A stretch of DNA of 64,000 nucleotides, taken from the NCBI GenBank assembly GCA_002348315.1, contig DEAW01000038.1, positions 68,365 to 132,364 on the forward strand, given 5' to 3'. This document shows, piece by piece, positions 1 through 9,124 of the stretch (position 1 is its first letter; each line of letters opens with the position of its first letter). A model generated the notes under the pieces. It saw only the letters and a list, made by a program, of their open reading frames with translations, had not been told where the DNA came from and made no database searches. The position numbers were made by a program, and so were the translations under genes. Source of the stretch: Planctomycetaceae bacterium UBA2972 (GTDB lineage Bacteria > Planctomycetota > Planctomycetia > Pirellulales > Pirellulaceae).

Positions 1-1
1 C

Positions 2-1591
2 CCCTACATGATCGAAGCCGGTCAGATTGATAAAGCCAAGCAATACACCAATCAGATTCCGGAAGAAGCTCCGGAAAGACTCGAATCTGAACTGCGAATT
101 GGAAGAACGCTTTGGTTTCAGTATCGTCGTGATTCCCGGGAGGCCACTTCGTTACGACGAGAAGCTCCGAGTTCGCCCCGGATTGCCGAGTTGGAGCAAA
201 ATCTGCCAACCTTAAAATCCTCAGCGGGGGAAATGCTAGAGGCAGCCGGAGCTCGCTTAATGGCCGGAACCGGCTTGAAAATTAGTAACTCCAATGTTGC
301 CGCATTACTCTCTCTCAGTCAGTATTACATCGAAGCTGATAAACCGGAGTTGGCAGTTCAGCATCTTGAGAATGAAAACTATGGATTGTTAAGTCTGATT
401 CAAAAGAAGGATCCTGTGGCTAGCAAGCCCAGTACCATGGAACCTGCCTTCCGTACTGCTTTAGCAGGCTATATGTCGACGCTGGGGGGAGAGAATGGTG
501 TCGCCAACATTGAAAAAGCCAAGGCTGTCATGCAGTTGCTCAATTCAGTGGTCGGAGAGACACCTGAAGGTAAGAAACGGTTGGTCAGCATTTATTTCAC
601 ACTTGCCCGGGACCTGGAAGACCAGTTGAATGCAGCGGAAACGGTAGAGAAGAAGAATGTGTTGGCTGCAGGTTTTGAGACGTTCCTGAATGAAGTTGGT
701 GCCACGGGTACGGAATTCAGTATTCGTTACTGGGCTGCCTCCACGATGCAGGGCCTGGGGACAAGCTTCGAGGCCAATGGAACGGTCACGCCGAAATCCC
801 AGGATTACTACAACAAGTCCGTGGCATTGTTTCAAAAGATCGCTGAACAGGGAAAAGGTGATTTAGCCTGGGTCAATGAAGATGAAACAACTGGCAAAGC
901 CTATCTCGCTCAAATTCGCATGAACATGGCACAGGTCATGAAAAAACTAGGTCAGCACAAAGAGGCTTCCCGGGAATTGGCAACGATCCTGCTCGAGACT
1001 CCCTCCAATGTGTCGGTGCAAATCGAAGCGGCTAAAACCTATAACGCCATTGGAACGCAGGGCGGAGACAATGCCGAACAACAGTTTCTCTATGCGATCG
1101 GCGGATCCTATCCGATGGACGACGGCGAGAATCTGGTTTGGGGCTGGCGTAAGCTGAGTACGCTTACTCAGGGCAAGGAGCAATTTACCAAAGAGTACTA
1201 TGAAACTCGGTTGGGTATTGCCATGGCTCGTCTTGGTGTGGGGCGACTCAAACAAGGTGACGAACGCAAAAAGTTGATTGGTTACGCTGAATTAGAAATC
1301 CTAAACACATACAAGATCTCCCCGGAACTCGGAGGTACCGAATTCACAGCTCGGTTTGATAGTCTGCTGAGGACAATTCAGAAAGAACTTGGGAAACCAG
1401 AGAAAGGTTTGGACGGAGCAGGAGACATGCCACTGGCAGTGGAAAATACTGAAATTCCAGGATTGGAACCAACGGTTGCTCCAGCTAAGAAAGATGAAGC
1501 CTCTTCCAGTAATTTGCTGTTGATGGCATCACTGGCCGGGATCTTTGCAGCCTTTGGGTTGATTTTATACTTTTGGGTGAAAAAACTTTAA
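2..1591 (+). CDS. TPR-like repeat protein with C-terminal membrane anchor (5' end outside window)
   Basis: The reading frame is open to the left edge of the window, so the ATG at 8 is probably internal and the protein is truncated here. The visible part, about 527 residues, is mostly alpha-helical with Ala/Leu/Glu-rich stretches of tetratricopeptide type (for example around residues 300-345). An acidic and Pro-rich linker follows, then a single hydrophobic segment at about 503-523 ending in basic residues, which suggests one C-terminal membrane anchor. The next gene, also a helical repeat protein, follows on the same strand, and an ExbB-ExbD-ExbD set comes after it. TPR proteins next to TolQ/ExbB-type channels are a recurring arrangement, so a periplasmic or membrane scaffold for that energised complex is a reasonable inference. 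No catalytic motif is visible. Confidence 0.75.
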   Translation, partial: PYMIEAGQIDKAKQYTNQIPEEAPERLESELRIGRTLWFQYRRDSREATSLRREAPSSPRIAELEQNLPTLKSSAGEMLEAAGARLMAGTGLKISNSNVAALLSLSQYYIEADKPELAVQHLENENYGLLSLIQKKDPVASKPSTMEPAFRTALAGYMSTLGGENGVANIEKAKAVMQLLNSVVGETPEGKKRLVSIYFTLARDLEDQLNAAETVEKKNVLAAGFETFLNEVGATGTEFSIRYWAASTMQGLGTSFEANGTVTPKSQDYYNKSVALFQKIAEQGKGDLAWVNEDETTGKAYLAQIRMNMAQVMKKLGQHKEASRELATILLETPSNVSVQIEAAKTYNAIGTQGGDNAEQQFLYAIGGSYPMDDGENLVWGWRKLSTLTQGKEQFTKEYYETRLGIAMARLGVGRLKQGDERKKLIGYAELEILNTYKISPELGGTEFTARFDSLLRTIQKELGKPEKGLDGAGDMPLAVENTEIPGLEPTVAPAKKDEASSSNLLLMASLAGIFAAFGLILYFWVKKL

Positions 1592-1644
1592 CGACCAGCC
1601 AGGTCATAGAAGCTTTTCAAAAGCTTAGTGAAAGAAATAGAAGC

Positions 1645-2709
1645 ATGATGAAACGAATTCAGACACAGTTGCTGGGAACCGCCCTGGCACTTTTGTTTTT
1701 GATTCAACCAGCCATTGGGCAGGTGAACGATCAGGCCTACCTGAAGAGTAATCCGACAGAATCTATTCGCGGGCCGATTGATAAAATCAGCAAGACGGAA
1801 GTTGTCATTCGAGTAAACGGTACGCCTCGTATCCTGCAGGCGAACGAGATTTTGCGAATTCAGTTTGCCAATGCCCCGGCAGACCTGCTCCAGGCCACAG
1901 CCGCTTACCGTCGCGGACAGTTTAATGAGGCAAGGACGGGATTGGCTGGATTCAATCTGGCGGAGATTAAGGACAAATGGGTCAAGGAAGAAATTGCTTT
2001 TATGCTCGCTTCGATCGATGCCAAAAGTGCTCTGGCAGGTGAAGGAGATAAAAATGCAGCCGGGACTTTATTGATTGGGTTCATTACAGATTATGCAGAG
2101 AGCTTTCATCACTATGAAGCGGTGGAATTGTTTGCTGATTTGGCCTATTCGGTGGGTCAGTTCCAGACAGCTGCTGAATACTATCAGAAATTGACGGAAT
2201 CACCCTGGGGAGATTTGATAAACTTCGGCACACTGAGACTGGCAAATGCTACCGTGGGTCAGGGGCAATATGCCGATGCACTGACTAAGTTTGAAGCAGT
2301 ATTGCAGCAACAGGCAACAACACCTGAACAGCAGGCGCTGCAGGCCGAAGCACAGGCTGGTCGCGCTCGCTGTCTGGGCGAGACAGGCAAAGCAGCCGAA
2401 GGCATTGCGGTGGTTGAAAAGATCATTGCTGACAATGATCCCAAAACTCAAAAGACTCTGTTCGCTCAGGCTTACAATGCCCAGGGAGTCTGCTATCGGG
2501 CCAGTAATCAAAATAAAGATGCCATCCTGGCATTTCTACATACGCATTTGATTTTCAATCAAAATGCGGATGCGCATGCCGAATCTCTTTATCATTTGAC
2601 TCAGTTATGGGAAGCCGAGAGTAAGGCAGATCGAGCGGCAAGCACTAAATCGCTGTTGCGAGAGAAGTACACGGGAACATTCTGGGAACAGAAATTACGT
2701 AATCAATAA
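1645..2709 (+). CDS. Exported tetratricopeptide-repeat protein
   Basis: The ATG pair at 1645/1648 starts a good signal peptide (basic MMKR, then a hydrophobic stretch ending near AIGQ), so it is preferred over an in-frame codon at 1573 that overlaps the previous gene. The mature part opens with a beta-rich stretch of about 50 residues (GPIDKISKTEVVIRVNG). Helical TPR-like repeats follow to the end, with pairs such as GQFQTAAEYYQKL and GQYADALTKFEAVL. The product, about 354 residues, is probably periplasmic. It lies between the anchored TPR protein and the ExbB gene, so a shared complex is likely. No enzyme signature is seen. Confidence 0.78.
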   Translation: MMKRIQTQLLGTALALLFLIQPAIGQVNDQAYLKSNPTESIRGPIDKISKTEVVIRVNGTPRILQANEILRIQFANAPADLLQATAAYRRGQFNEARTGLAGFNLAEIKDKWVKEEIAFMLASIDAKSALAGEGDKNAAGTLLIGFITDYAESFHHYEAVELFADLAYSVGQFQTAAEYYQKLTESPWGDLINFGTLRLANATVGQGQYADALTKFEAVLQQQATTPEQQALQAEAQAGRARCLGETGKAAEGIAVVEKIIADNDPKTQKTLFAQAYNAQGVCYRASNQNKDAILAFLHTHLIFNQNADAHAESLYHLTQLWEAESKADRAASTKSLLREKYTGTFWEQKLRNQ

Positions 2710-2839
2710 CATCAGACCAGTCTGAACATTAGGACCACTGGTATTTACAATAAGATTTGATCAACGTACCGGTCGATAGGTACATTGATTGCACAGACAA
2801 CATCGAAGGGTGTATCAGATTCATAGATCGGAGAAAAAA

Positions 2840-3700
2840 ATGAATCAAATTGTTAAACACATACGACCGAAGTGGATGCTCATTGGGCTCGCCGCTTTTG
2901 CGTTGCTGCTTGGTGTCGGAGCGGCGGTCGATCTGGATTTCACAGAACAGATCGTTGCTCAGGATTTGCCGGCCGAAGGTGGTGGCGATGGTGCCGCTCC
3001 TGCCGCTGAAAACAACGCCGAAGCCCCAGCAGAAAACGATGGCGGAAATCAAGGTGGCGGCGGAGAGAAAACTTCGATGCTGTCTTGGGTCTATGAGGCT
3101 CTTGGACCGGGGTACATGATTGTCTTTCTGGCAATTTCATTCACTCTGGTTGCTTTGTTTGTTATGAATGTCATTACTTCAGCTCGCAGTAAAGTTTGTC
3201 CGGTTGAACTGGTTGATGACTTTGAGGAAATGCTCAACAACAAACAGTACCAGGACGCCTATGAAATGGCCAAAGAGCATGAATCTGTACTCGGAGCCGT
3301 CCTCTCAGCAGGCCTGGCGAAGTTGTCGTCCGGATACGAGCAGGCTTTGGAAGCGATGCAGGAAATTGGCGAAGAAGAAAACATGAAGCTCGAGCATCGT
3401 CTCAGCTATATGGCTTTAATCGGTACGCTCTCTCCCATGGTTGGGTTGTTTGGTACGGTGCACGGGATGATCGCTTCGTTCCAAACCATTGCGACAGGTG
3501 GTTCGACTCCGGAAGCCTCTGAATTGGCAAATGGTATTTCTACCGCGTTGTTTACCACACTGATTGGTTTGGCGATCGCGATTCCCGCGATTGCAGCCTA
3601 CAACATTATGAGAAACCGAGTCGCTCGTTTGATGCTGGAAGTTGGCATTTTGAGTGAAAACCTAATGAGTCGATTCCAGGGTGTTGGACAGAAGAAGTAA
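2840..3700 (+). CDS. MotA/TolQ/ExbB proton channel family protein
   Basis: The start at 2840 follows a GGAG ribosome binding site at 2830-2833; an in-frame codon 51 bases upstream is not needed. The 286-residue product has an N-terminal hydrophobic segment (about 12-30) and then an Ala/Glu/Gly-rich low-complexity extracytoplasmic stretch to about 80. Further membrane segments lie near 93-113, 188-210 and 232-258. The last two carry the family signature (LSPMVGLFGTVHGMI and the Gly/Ala-rich ISTALFTTLIGLAIAIPA). ExbB/TolQ proteins form the pentameric channel that couples the proton motive force to periplasmic work with ExbD/TolR. Two ExbD genes follow within 3 and 5 bases. The energised substrate is unknown; no TonB or TonB-dependent receptor is in the window. 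Confidence 0.9.
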   Translation: MNQIVKHIRPKWMLIGLAAFALLLGVGAAVDLDFTEQIVAQDLPAEGGGDGAAPAAENNAEAPAENDGGNQGGGGEKTSMLSWVYEALGPGYMIVFLAISFTLVALFVMNVITSARSKVCPVELVDDFEEMLNNKQYQDAYEMAKEHESVLGAVLSAGLAKLSSGYEQALEAMQEIGEEENMKLEHRLSYMALIGTLSPMVGLFGTVHGMIASFQTIATGGSTPEASELANGISTALFTTLIGLAIAIPAIAAYNIMRNRVARLMLEVGILSENLMSRFQGVGQKK

Positions 3701-3703
3701 TCC

Positions 3704-4183
3704 ATGAGACTTGCTAAGAAACACGATTCAAGCATCCTCGAAGGTGATTTAACACCGATGATCGACATGACGTTTCAGTTGATTGCATTCTTTATGGTGT
3801 TAATTAATTTCACTCAGAGTGAATCGAACGATAAAGTTCAATTGCCTGATAGTGAGCTTGCCAAACCACCTGAATCCGTCCTTGAAAACTACCGAATTAT
3901 TCATTTGGCAGAAGATGGAACGGCGGTGATGGGGACCAAGCAGGAACACTACAAAGGCCTTCGTACTACGCTTGATCTACAGTATCGTGAAATCCAGTAC
4001 AGCGGTGATGAACCAGCTCTGACGACGATTGTGATCCGAGCCCATAAAAATGCCAAAGGCGGTATGGTGCAGGAACTCATTCAAATCTGTCAGGAAGCAG
4101 GTTTTGAAAGTTTTGCGTTGCGAGCGGAAGAGAACGTGAACAGCGGATTTAAGTATATTTCCCCGGTACCGGCAGGAGGCTAA
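3704..4183 (+). CDS. ExbD/TolR-family protein (first copy)
   Basis: The 159-residue product has the ExbD layout: a short basic cytoplasmic N-terminus, one membrane segment (about residues 22-41) opening with the signature LTPMIDMTFQLIAFF, and a periplasmic domain. The Asp in PMID is the family's conserved proton-path residue. It starts 3 bases after the ExbB stop and is followed 5 bases later by a second ExbD. Two non-identical ExbD proteins per ExbB are common in planctomycetes and other bacteria, suggesting a heterodimeric partner. Confidence 0.9.
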   Translation: MRLAKKHDSSILEGDLTPMIDMTFQLIAFFMVLINFTQSESNDKVQLPDSELAKPPESVLENYRIIHLAEDGTAVMGTKQEHYKGLRTTLDLQYREIQYSGDEPALTTIVIRAHKNAKGGMVQELIQICQEAGFESFALRAEENVNSGFKYISPVPAGG

Positions 4184-4188
4184 TCACG

Positions 4189-4677
4189 ATGAAAATCAGA
4201 AACGCCGATAAAGCTGGTGAAAAGATCGAACTGCAAATGACGCCGATGATTGACATCGTGTTTCAGCTGCTCGTCTTCTTTATCATGACCTTCAAAATCG
4301 TCTCCATGGAAGGTGATTTTAATATTCGTATGCCGGCTGCTGCTCCTCAGGCTGCTCCACCGGAACAGATGGAATTTCCTCCGATGAAACTCTATCTTTC
4401 CGCAGATGCTGACGGAACGCTCACCGGAATCCAGTTGAACGAATCACAGCCTACATCCTTTCAGGCATTGAATCAGGAAATCCAAAAATTGGTTGGTACC
4501 GATGGAGGGCCGGGAGCACGTGAGACGGCAGAAATTGAGATTGGGTTCGATTACGATCTTCGTTACGAATTCGTAATCGGTGCCGTGACAGCCGTTTCCG
4601 GTACGAAGACGACTCAGGGCGATGTGGTGAAATTAATCGAAAAGATTCGATTTAATACTCCCGAAGCCCCTGAGTAA
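4189..4677 (+). CDS. ExbD/TolR-family protein (second copy)
   Basis: This 162-residue protein has the ExbD signature QMTPMIDIVFQLLVFFI at about residues 17-34, including the conserved Asp. A Pro/Ala-rich linker (AAAPQAAPPEQ) and a periplasmic domain follow. It is the last gene of the TPR-TPR-ExbB-ExbD-ExbD cluster; a strong hairpin with a T run lies 23 bases after its stop. It differs clearly from the upstream ExbD and is not a recent duplication. Confidence 0.9.
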   Translation: MKIRNADKAGEKIELQMTPMIDIVFQLLVFFIMTFKIVSMEGDFNIRMPAAAPQAAPPEQMEFPPMKLYLSADADGTLTGIQLNESQPTSFQALNQEIQKLVGTDGGPGARETAEIEIGFDYDLRYEFVIGAVTAVSGTKTTQGDVVKLIEKIRFNTPEAPE

Positions 4678-4699
4678 TCCGCCACAGTAATTCACTTAG

Positions 4700-4737
4700 A
4701 CCACCCGCTGAGGTTGAACCTTGCGAGTGGTTTTTTT
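4700..4737 (+). terminator. Rho-independent terminator of the ExbB/ExbD cluster
   Basis: ACCAC at 4700-4704 pairs with GTGGT at 4727-4731. CGC/GCG and the inner AGGTT/AACCT extend the stem, and seven T residues follow (4731-4737). The stop codon of the convergent recombinase gene (4736-4738) lies in the T run, so the structure sits exactly between two convergent genes. Confidence 0.8.
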
Positions 4738-5680
4738 ATGCGCGGGGGTGAAATTGCTCGTGAACCTGCTTCAGCCGGCTTTGGTCGACATGCGTGTAGA
4801 TTTGTGTGGTGGCGATACTCGCATGCCCCAGCAGTTCCTGAACCTGACGCAAATCTGCACCACCGGCAAGCATGTGTGTGGCGAAACTGTGACGCAGCGA
4901 GTGGGGACTGATTTCCCGGGAAGCTCCGATACGGGCAGCATATTTTTTGACTAATTCCCAGATTGCCTCACGTCGTAATGGACGGCCTCGACGGCTCAGC
5001 AATACACGATCAGGCGAGTATTCCGCTGAACATTCAGCAAGCATGGGACGTTCGGTCGTTAAGTACTCAGTCAGGGCTTTGGTGGCTCGAGGCACCAATG
5101 GTACCAAACGCTGCTTACCGCCCTTCCCCTGATAACGACAGTAACCGGTATCCAAATGCAGATTATTAATCGTTAGTCCCACGACTTCTGAAGCACGACA
5201 TCCGGTTGCATAGAGCAATTCCAATAACGCCCGATCGCGGATTGGATACGTGTCCTGACGTCCGGGAGCTGCAAGTAGTTTTTCGACCATGCCTACAGTG
5301 AGAACATGTGGAATCCGTTGCCAAAGTCGCTGGCTACCGAGTAATTCAGCGACGTTGTCGGAGATGATATTTTCTAACTGAAGATAGCGAAAAAAGATCT
5401 TTAGCGAGACGATATTGCGAGCAATACTGCTGGCGGCCAATCTGTTCTTCTTGAGTTTGGAAACGTAATTCCCCAGGTCCCGGATCGTCAATGATTTGAG
5501 CGGTGTGGTCTTGAGCCAGTCCTTAAATCGCAGCAGGTCATTGTGATACGCCTTGATGCTGTTTTCCGCCAGGTGACATTCATGGCGCAGGTAATCCTCA
5601 AACTCGCCGTATAAGTCACGATTAACTTTCCGGCGAACTGGTTTGAGTTTGCGTTTGAGTTTGTTACGAAGGATAGGCAT
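4736..5680 (-). CDS. Tyrosine recombinase XerC/XerD family
   Basis: The 314-residue product has both domains of a Xer recombinase: an N-terminal SAM-like core-binding domain (about 20-105) and a C-terminal catalytic domain. Catalytic residues are visible in order: Arg in TGCRASE (about 162), Lys in the GKGGKQR beta-hairpin (about 187), HxLRH in HSLRHSFATHML (about 260), LGHAS, and the nucleophile Tyr in IYTHV (about 294). The family resolves chromosome dimers at dif sites at the septum with FtsK. The length and the absence of integrase extensions or phage genes nearby favour a housekeeping Xer protein. XerC and XerD cannot be separated by eye. The ATG at 5680 is chosen; an in-frame codon 33 bases upstream would add an unlikely N-terminus. 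Confidence 0.9.
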   Translation of the reverse strand: MPILRNKLKRKLKPVRRKVNRDLYGEFEDYLRHECHLAENSIKAYHNDLLRFKDWLKTTPLKSLTIRDLGNYVSKLKKNRLAASSIARNIVSLKIFFRYLQLENIISDNVAELLGSQRLWQRIPHVLTVGMVEKLLAAPGRQDTYPIRDRALLELLYATGCRASEVVGLTINNLHLDTGYCRYQGKGGKQRLVPLVPRATKALTEYLTTERPMLAECSAEYSPDRVLLSRRGRPLRREAIWELVKKYAARIGASREISPHSLRHSFATHMLAGGADLRQVQELLGHASIATTQIYTHVDQSRLKQVHEQFHPRA

Positions 5681-5791
5681 GCTATTACTGAACTCGGCAA
5701 CTCCGGACCACACTCTCTATCCTTACGTTGTACACCACAGTTCAAGATGACGCTCGCCTTTTGTTTATATCGGTTATGAGGGTTGAGACGT

Positions 5792-5797
5792 TATAAT
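5792..5797 (+). promoter_or_regulatory. Candidate -10 element for galE
   Basis: An exact TATAAT lies 110 bases before the galE start in the divergent gap between xer and galE. No convincing -35 hexamer is seen at 16-18 bases, so this is a weak call. Confidence 0.35.
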
Positions 5798-5906
5798 TTC
5801 CACGGTTGATCAGGCGTCGCTCTTTGGTCTGGAAACTGTCTTAAGATTTTGTCGACACTAAAAATAGCTCTCAAACCAACATTCCTTTCCCGATATTCCC
5901 ATCACT

Positions 5907-6902
5907 ATGAATATTCTTGTCACAGGCGCGGCTGGCTACATTGGAAGTCATACATGTCGACAGTTGATCGAGTCCGGCCATCAGGTGACCGGGTATGATA
6001 ATTTGTCGCGTGGACATCAGGAAGCATTTGACCGAGCGTCTGCAGGCGGGAAGCTTGTCATCGGTGATTTGGCTAACACACCCCTGCTCGTCCGATCTCT
6101 ACGGGAAAATGAAATTCAGGCCGTCGTCCATTTTGCAGCCTTTGGCTTAGTGGGCGAATCGGTGGAACACCCTGAGTTATACCGACAGAATAATGTGGAA
6201 GGCTCGCGCAGTCTGTTGCAGGCGATGCTCGAGGCCAATGTGAAACGGTTGGTGGTATCCAGTACGACTGCGATCTATGGTGAACCTTCCCAAATGCCAA
6301 TCAGTGAAGACAACCCGGCTGCCCCCATCAATCCTTATGGACAATCGAAATGGGAGGTGGAACAAATGCTTGTAAATGCTCAGGAGCAACACGGATTGGG
6401 ATTCACGGCGTTGCGATATTTCAATGCGGCTGGAGCCTCCCTCGATGGGTTGCTGGGCGAAGACCACGAGCCTGAAACTCACCTCATCCCAATTGTCCTG
6501 CAGGTCGCTCTGGGGCAACGAGACAGGATCTCGATCTTTGGGGACGATTATTCAACCCCTGATGGAACGTGTGTGCGGGACTATGTGCACGTGCTTGATT
6601 TGGCCAGTGCACATGTACGTGCCTTAGAGCGACTGCAACCTGGTGAATTGCTTCAGGTGAATTTAGGTTCCGGCATTGGTACGTCGGTACAGGAAATCGT
6701 AGAGCAGGCACGAAGGGTGACTGGTCATCCGATACCCGCAGATATTGTCCCCCGACGCCCTGGAGATCCTCCCTGTTTGATCGCGAATAATCAACTTGCC
6801 AAATCAGAGTTAGGGTGGCAACCGGTTCATTCAGATATCACTACAATCCTCTCGACAGCCTGGGATTGGCATCATCGTCACCCCCGTGGATACACGCCCT
6901 AA
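5907..6902 (+). CDS. galE: UDP-glucose 4-epimerase
   Basis: This is a 331-residue extended short-chain dehydrogenase/reductase. It has the NAD-binding GAAGYIGSH at residues 7-15, the catalytic Ser/Thr region SSTTAIYGEP (about 118-127) and YGQSK (about 143-147) with the catalytic Tyr and Lys. The C-terminal signatures RYFNAAGA and CVRDYVHVLDLA are typical of GalE. The enzyme interconverts UDP-glucose and UDP-galactose for the Leloir pathway and surface polysaccharides. The length matches the family. The acyltransferase gene follows after 43 bases on the same strand and may be co-transcribed. Confidence 0.93.
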   Translation: MNILVTGAAGYIGSHTCRQLIESGHQVTGYDNLSRGHQEAFDRASAGGKLVIGDLANTPLLVRSLRENEIQAVVHFAAFGLVGESVEHPELYRQNNVEGSRSLLQAMLEANVKRLVVSSTTAIYGEPSQMPISEDNPAAPINPYGQSKWEVEQMLVNAQEQHGLGFTALRYFNAAGASLDGLLGEDHEPETHLIPIVLQVALGQRDRISIFGDDYSTPDGTCVRDYVHVLDLASAHVRALERLQPGELLQVNLGSGIGTSVQEIVEQARRVTGHPIPADIVPRRPGDPPCLIANNQLAKSELGWQPVHSDITTILSTAWDWHHRHPRGYTP

Positions 6903-6945
6903 TCAGATCGTCTGAATCCAGTCGATTGAAAGCGGCTGAATTACT

Positions 6946-8196
6946 ATGCAAGAACTAATTATTGAAAAGCCGTATAAGTTTGTTCGCCCACCGCGTCGTA
7001 GTTTTTTACTGTGGGTTGTGGCAGGCTTACGCCTTTACCGTATCTGGCTCAAAGGCTCGGAAAACATTTTTAAGTATGAGGTCAGAAACCAACATCGTAT
7101 CCAACAATCGCTTGATAATGGCCATAGTGTCCTGATAGCCGGGAATCATTGTCGAAATGCAGACCCGATGGCGATTGGCGAGCTTTTGTATGTGGTCAAT
7201 AGCTACGCCTATCTGATGGCCAGTTGGCATTTGTACAATCAGGATGCATTTAGCGGTTGGATGATTAAGCACTTAGGTGCCTTTAGCATTAACCGTGAAG
7301 GGATGGACAAAGAAGCTATCAGTTTTTCTATCAAGACACTTGTTGATGGCGAGCGGATGTTGGTGATTTATCCCGAAGGTTCGATTTCACGCAGCAATGA
7401 TTTTATGCACCCATTTCTGGACGGAACAGGTTTTATCGCTCGGACCGCTGCTCGCAAACGAAAAAAGCTTGCTGACAACAAGAATTCAGGGAAGGTTATG
7501 GTGCATCCGGTTACCTTTCGTTATCACTTCATTGGCGATTTTGAAGAGTGCTGTAACCATTCGCTACAGCTGCTCGAATCCCACCTGAACTGGGAACTGC
7601 AAACGCAGTTGCCTTTACTCGAGCGTATTGCCAACGTTGCGCAAGGTTTATTGGCCGAGCGTGAATCAACGTACTTAGGAGCACCACAATCGGGGGAGTA
7701 TTATGAGCGAATCGAGGCCTTGATTGTTCATATACTTAGCCAACAGGAGATGAAATGGAAAGGTGCTGTTCAGGACGGTAATTACATTCCCCGAGTTAAA
7801 TCATTGCGACCGATCATTGTCCCGGATCTCGCCAAGGGAATCCTGAATGAGGAAGAAGCTGCCGGACGCAGACAGGATCTCTTTGACTTAAATCTTGTCC
7901 AACAGCTTTGTTATTATCCGATCGATTACCTGGCCGGAACGACTGGGAAAGTGACTCGTGAGAGAATCATCGAGACGCTCGAACGCCTGGAAGAAGATCT
8001 GACGGATCAGATCACGATGCCGCGCCGTTTTAAGTTGGTGATTGACGTATTGGATGCAGTCGAAGTTCCGGCTGAAAAACTGCCGAGAGATGCAGATTGT
8101 GACCCGATGATGGATGAGGTTCGGGATCGCTTATGGGAAAATCTCATGCAATCTGCCCAGGCAATGGAAGCCTATCATGCTGAGTCTGACGGCTAA
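6946..8196 (+). CDS. PlsC-family acyltransferase with C-terminal extension
   Basis: The 416-residue protein carries the glycerolipid acyltransferase motifs: HxxxxD as NHCRNAD (about 67-73), a second block with SINREGMD, and the substrate-binding YPEGSIS (about 141-147). PlsC-type enzymes transfer an acyl chain to lysophosphatidic acid or a related acceptor at the inner membrane. About 170 C-terminal residues beyond the usual 240-residue catalytic domain match nothing I recognise and are mostly helical and acidic. Because of this extension the acceptor is uncertain and plsC is not assigned. The stop overlaps the convergent prmC stop by four bases. Confidence 0.85.
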   Translation: MQELIIEKPYKFVRPPRRSFLLWVVAGLRLYRIWLKGSENIFKYEVRNQHRIQQSLDNGHSVLIAGNHCRNADPMAIGELLYVVNSYAYLMASWHLYNQDAFSGWMIKHLGAFSINREGMDKEAISFSIKTLVDGERMLVIYPEGSISRSNDFMHPFLDGTGFIARTAARKRKKLADNKNSGKVMVHPVTFRYHFIGDFEECCNHSLQLLESHLNWELQTQLPLLERIANVAQGLLAERESTYLGAPQSGEYYERIEALIVHILSQQEMKWKGAVQDGNYIPRVKSLRPIIVPDLAKGILNEEEAAGRRQDLFDLNLVQQLCYYPIDYLAGTTGKVTRERIIETLERLEEDLTDQITMPRRFKLVIDVLDAVEVPAEKLPRDADCDPMMDEVRDRLWENLMQSAQAMEAYHAESDG

Positions 8197-9080
8197 CGTT
8201 GCCCGTAAACAATACGAGGATGCCCGGCGAGATCCTGTCGAACCGTCACGTTTTTGAATGCATGTTGTGTTAATAGTGTTTTTAGGCTGTCAGCAAGCAT
8301 CGGACTCGTTTCTAAGACGAGCCAGCCAGCTGGTGTCAAGCATGTGATTGCTTCGGGCACTAATCGTTCGTAGATCTCCATGCCGGTCGGGCCGGAAACC
8401 AATGCCTGATGAGGCTCGTAATCTTTCACTTCACAACTGGATTGCTCTAATTCTGCTGTCGACACATAGGGTGGATTACTGACGAGAAGATCAACCATTT
8501 CGCCTTGCAGAGGTTCACATAGATCCCCTGCTCTAAATTGCACACGGTCAGCTACCGCATGGGCCTGCGCATTGCTTGTGGCCACCTGTAAGGCAGCAGC
8601 AGAGATATCTGTGGCGAGAAATTGTGTCTCTGGCAATTCAGTTGCCAGCGTGATCGCCAGAACGCCGCTACCCGTTCCAATGTCAGCGATCCTGTTAGGT
8701 TGAACCTGCTCACCTTTGACCAGATCCAGTACGACCTGCACGGCCTCTTCGGTGTCTGGACGGGGGATTAAGGTGTCTGTTGTTACCTGGAATTTGAGCG
8801 AAAAGAATTCTTTATGGCCGACCAGATAGGCCACAGGACAACCGGCAGCTCGCTGTTTAACCAGCTCACGGAAATTTGTCCTTACCGCATCGCCGGGATC
8901 TTCATCGAAACGCGTGTAAAGCATGATTCGTTGGCAACCAAGGACTTCGGCTAAGAGTACTTCGGTGTCCAAACGAGCACTCGTAGAGCCACTATCAGTC
9001 AGATACTGATGGGTCCAATTGATCAGTTTGCCGATCGTCCAAACATCATTGTCGGCTTTGGAAGGCTGGTCTTGAGACAT
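8193..9080 (-). CDS. prmC: Peptide chain release factor N5-glutamine methyltransferase
   Basis: The 295-residue enzyme methylates the Gln of the GGQ motif in class I release factors using S-adenosylmethionine. It has the N-terminal helical domain (about 1-85), the SAM-binding DIGTGSGVLAI (about 128-138) and the substrate-Gln motif NPPY (about 201-204), diagnostic of PrmC/HemK. It lies 44 bases downstream of prfA, its substrate, an arrangement conserved in many bacteria. The ATG at 9080 is chosen over an upstream TTG at 9113. Confidence 0.94.
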   Translation of the reverse strand: MSQDQPSKADNDVWTIGKLINWTHQYLTDSGSTSARLDTEVLLAEVLGCQRIMLYTRFDEDPGDAVRTNFRELVKQRAAGCPVAYLVGHKEFFSLKFQVTTDTLIPRPDTEEAVQVVLDLVKGEQVQPNRIADIGTGSGVLAITLATELPETQFLATDISAAALQVATSNAQAHAVADRVQFRAGDLCEPLQGEMVDLLVSNPPYVSTAELEQSSCEVKDYEPHQALVSGPTGMEIYERLVPEAITCLTPAGWLVLETSPMLADSLKTLLTQHAFKNVTVRQDLAGHPRIVYGQR

Positions 9081-9124
9081 AAGCAACTGTGCGCATCCGA
9101 TTCGCACGAGCAATGAAAATGGGG

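Noticed and set aside
545..835. Antisense ORF inside the first TPR gene (representative of many)
   Set aside because: It has no signature, no ribosome site and lies wholly within a well-supported gene; similar overlapping frames throughout were left out.
4736..5680. Phage integrase / genomic island boundary
   Set aside because: The recombinase has Xer length and motifs, and no tRNA, direct repeats or phage genes are nearby.
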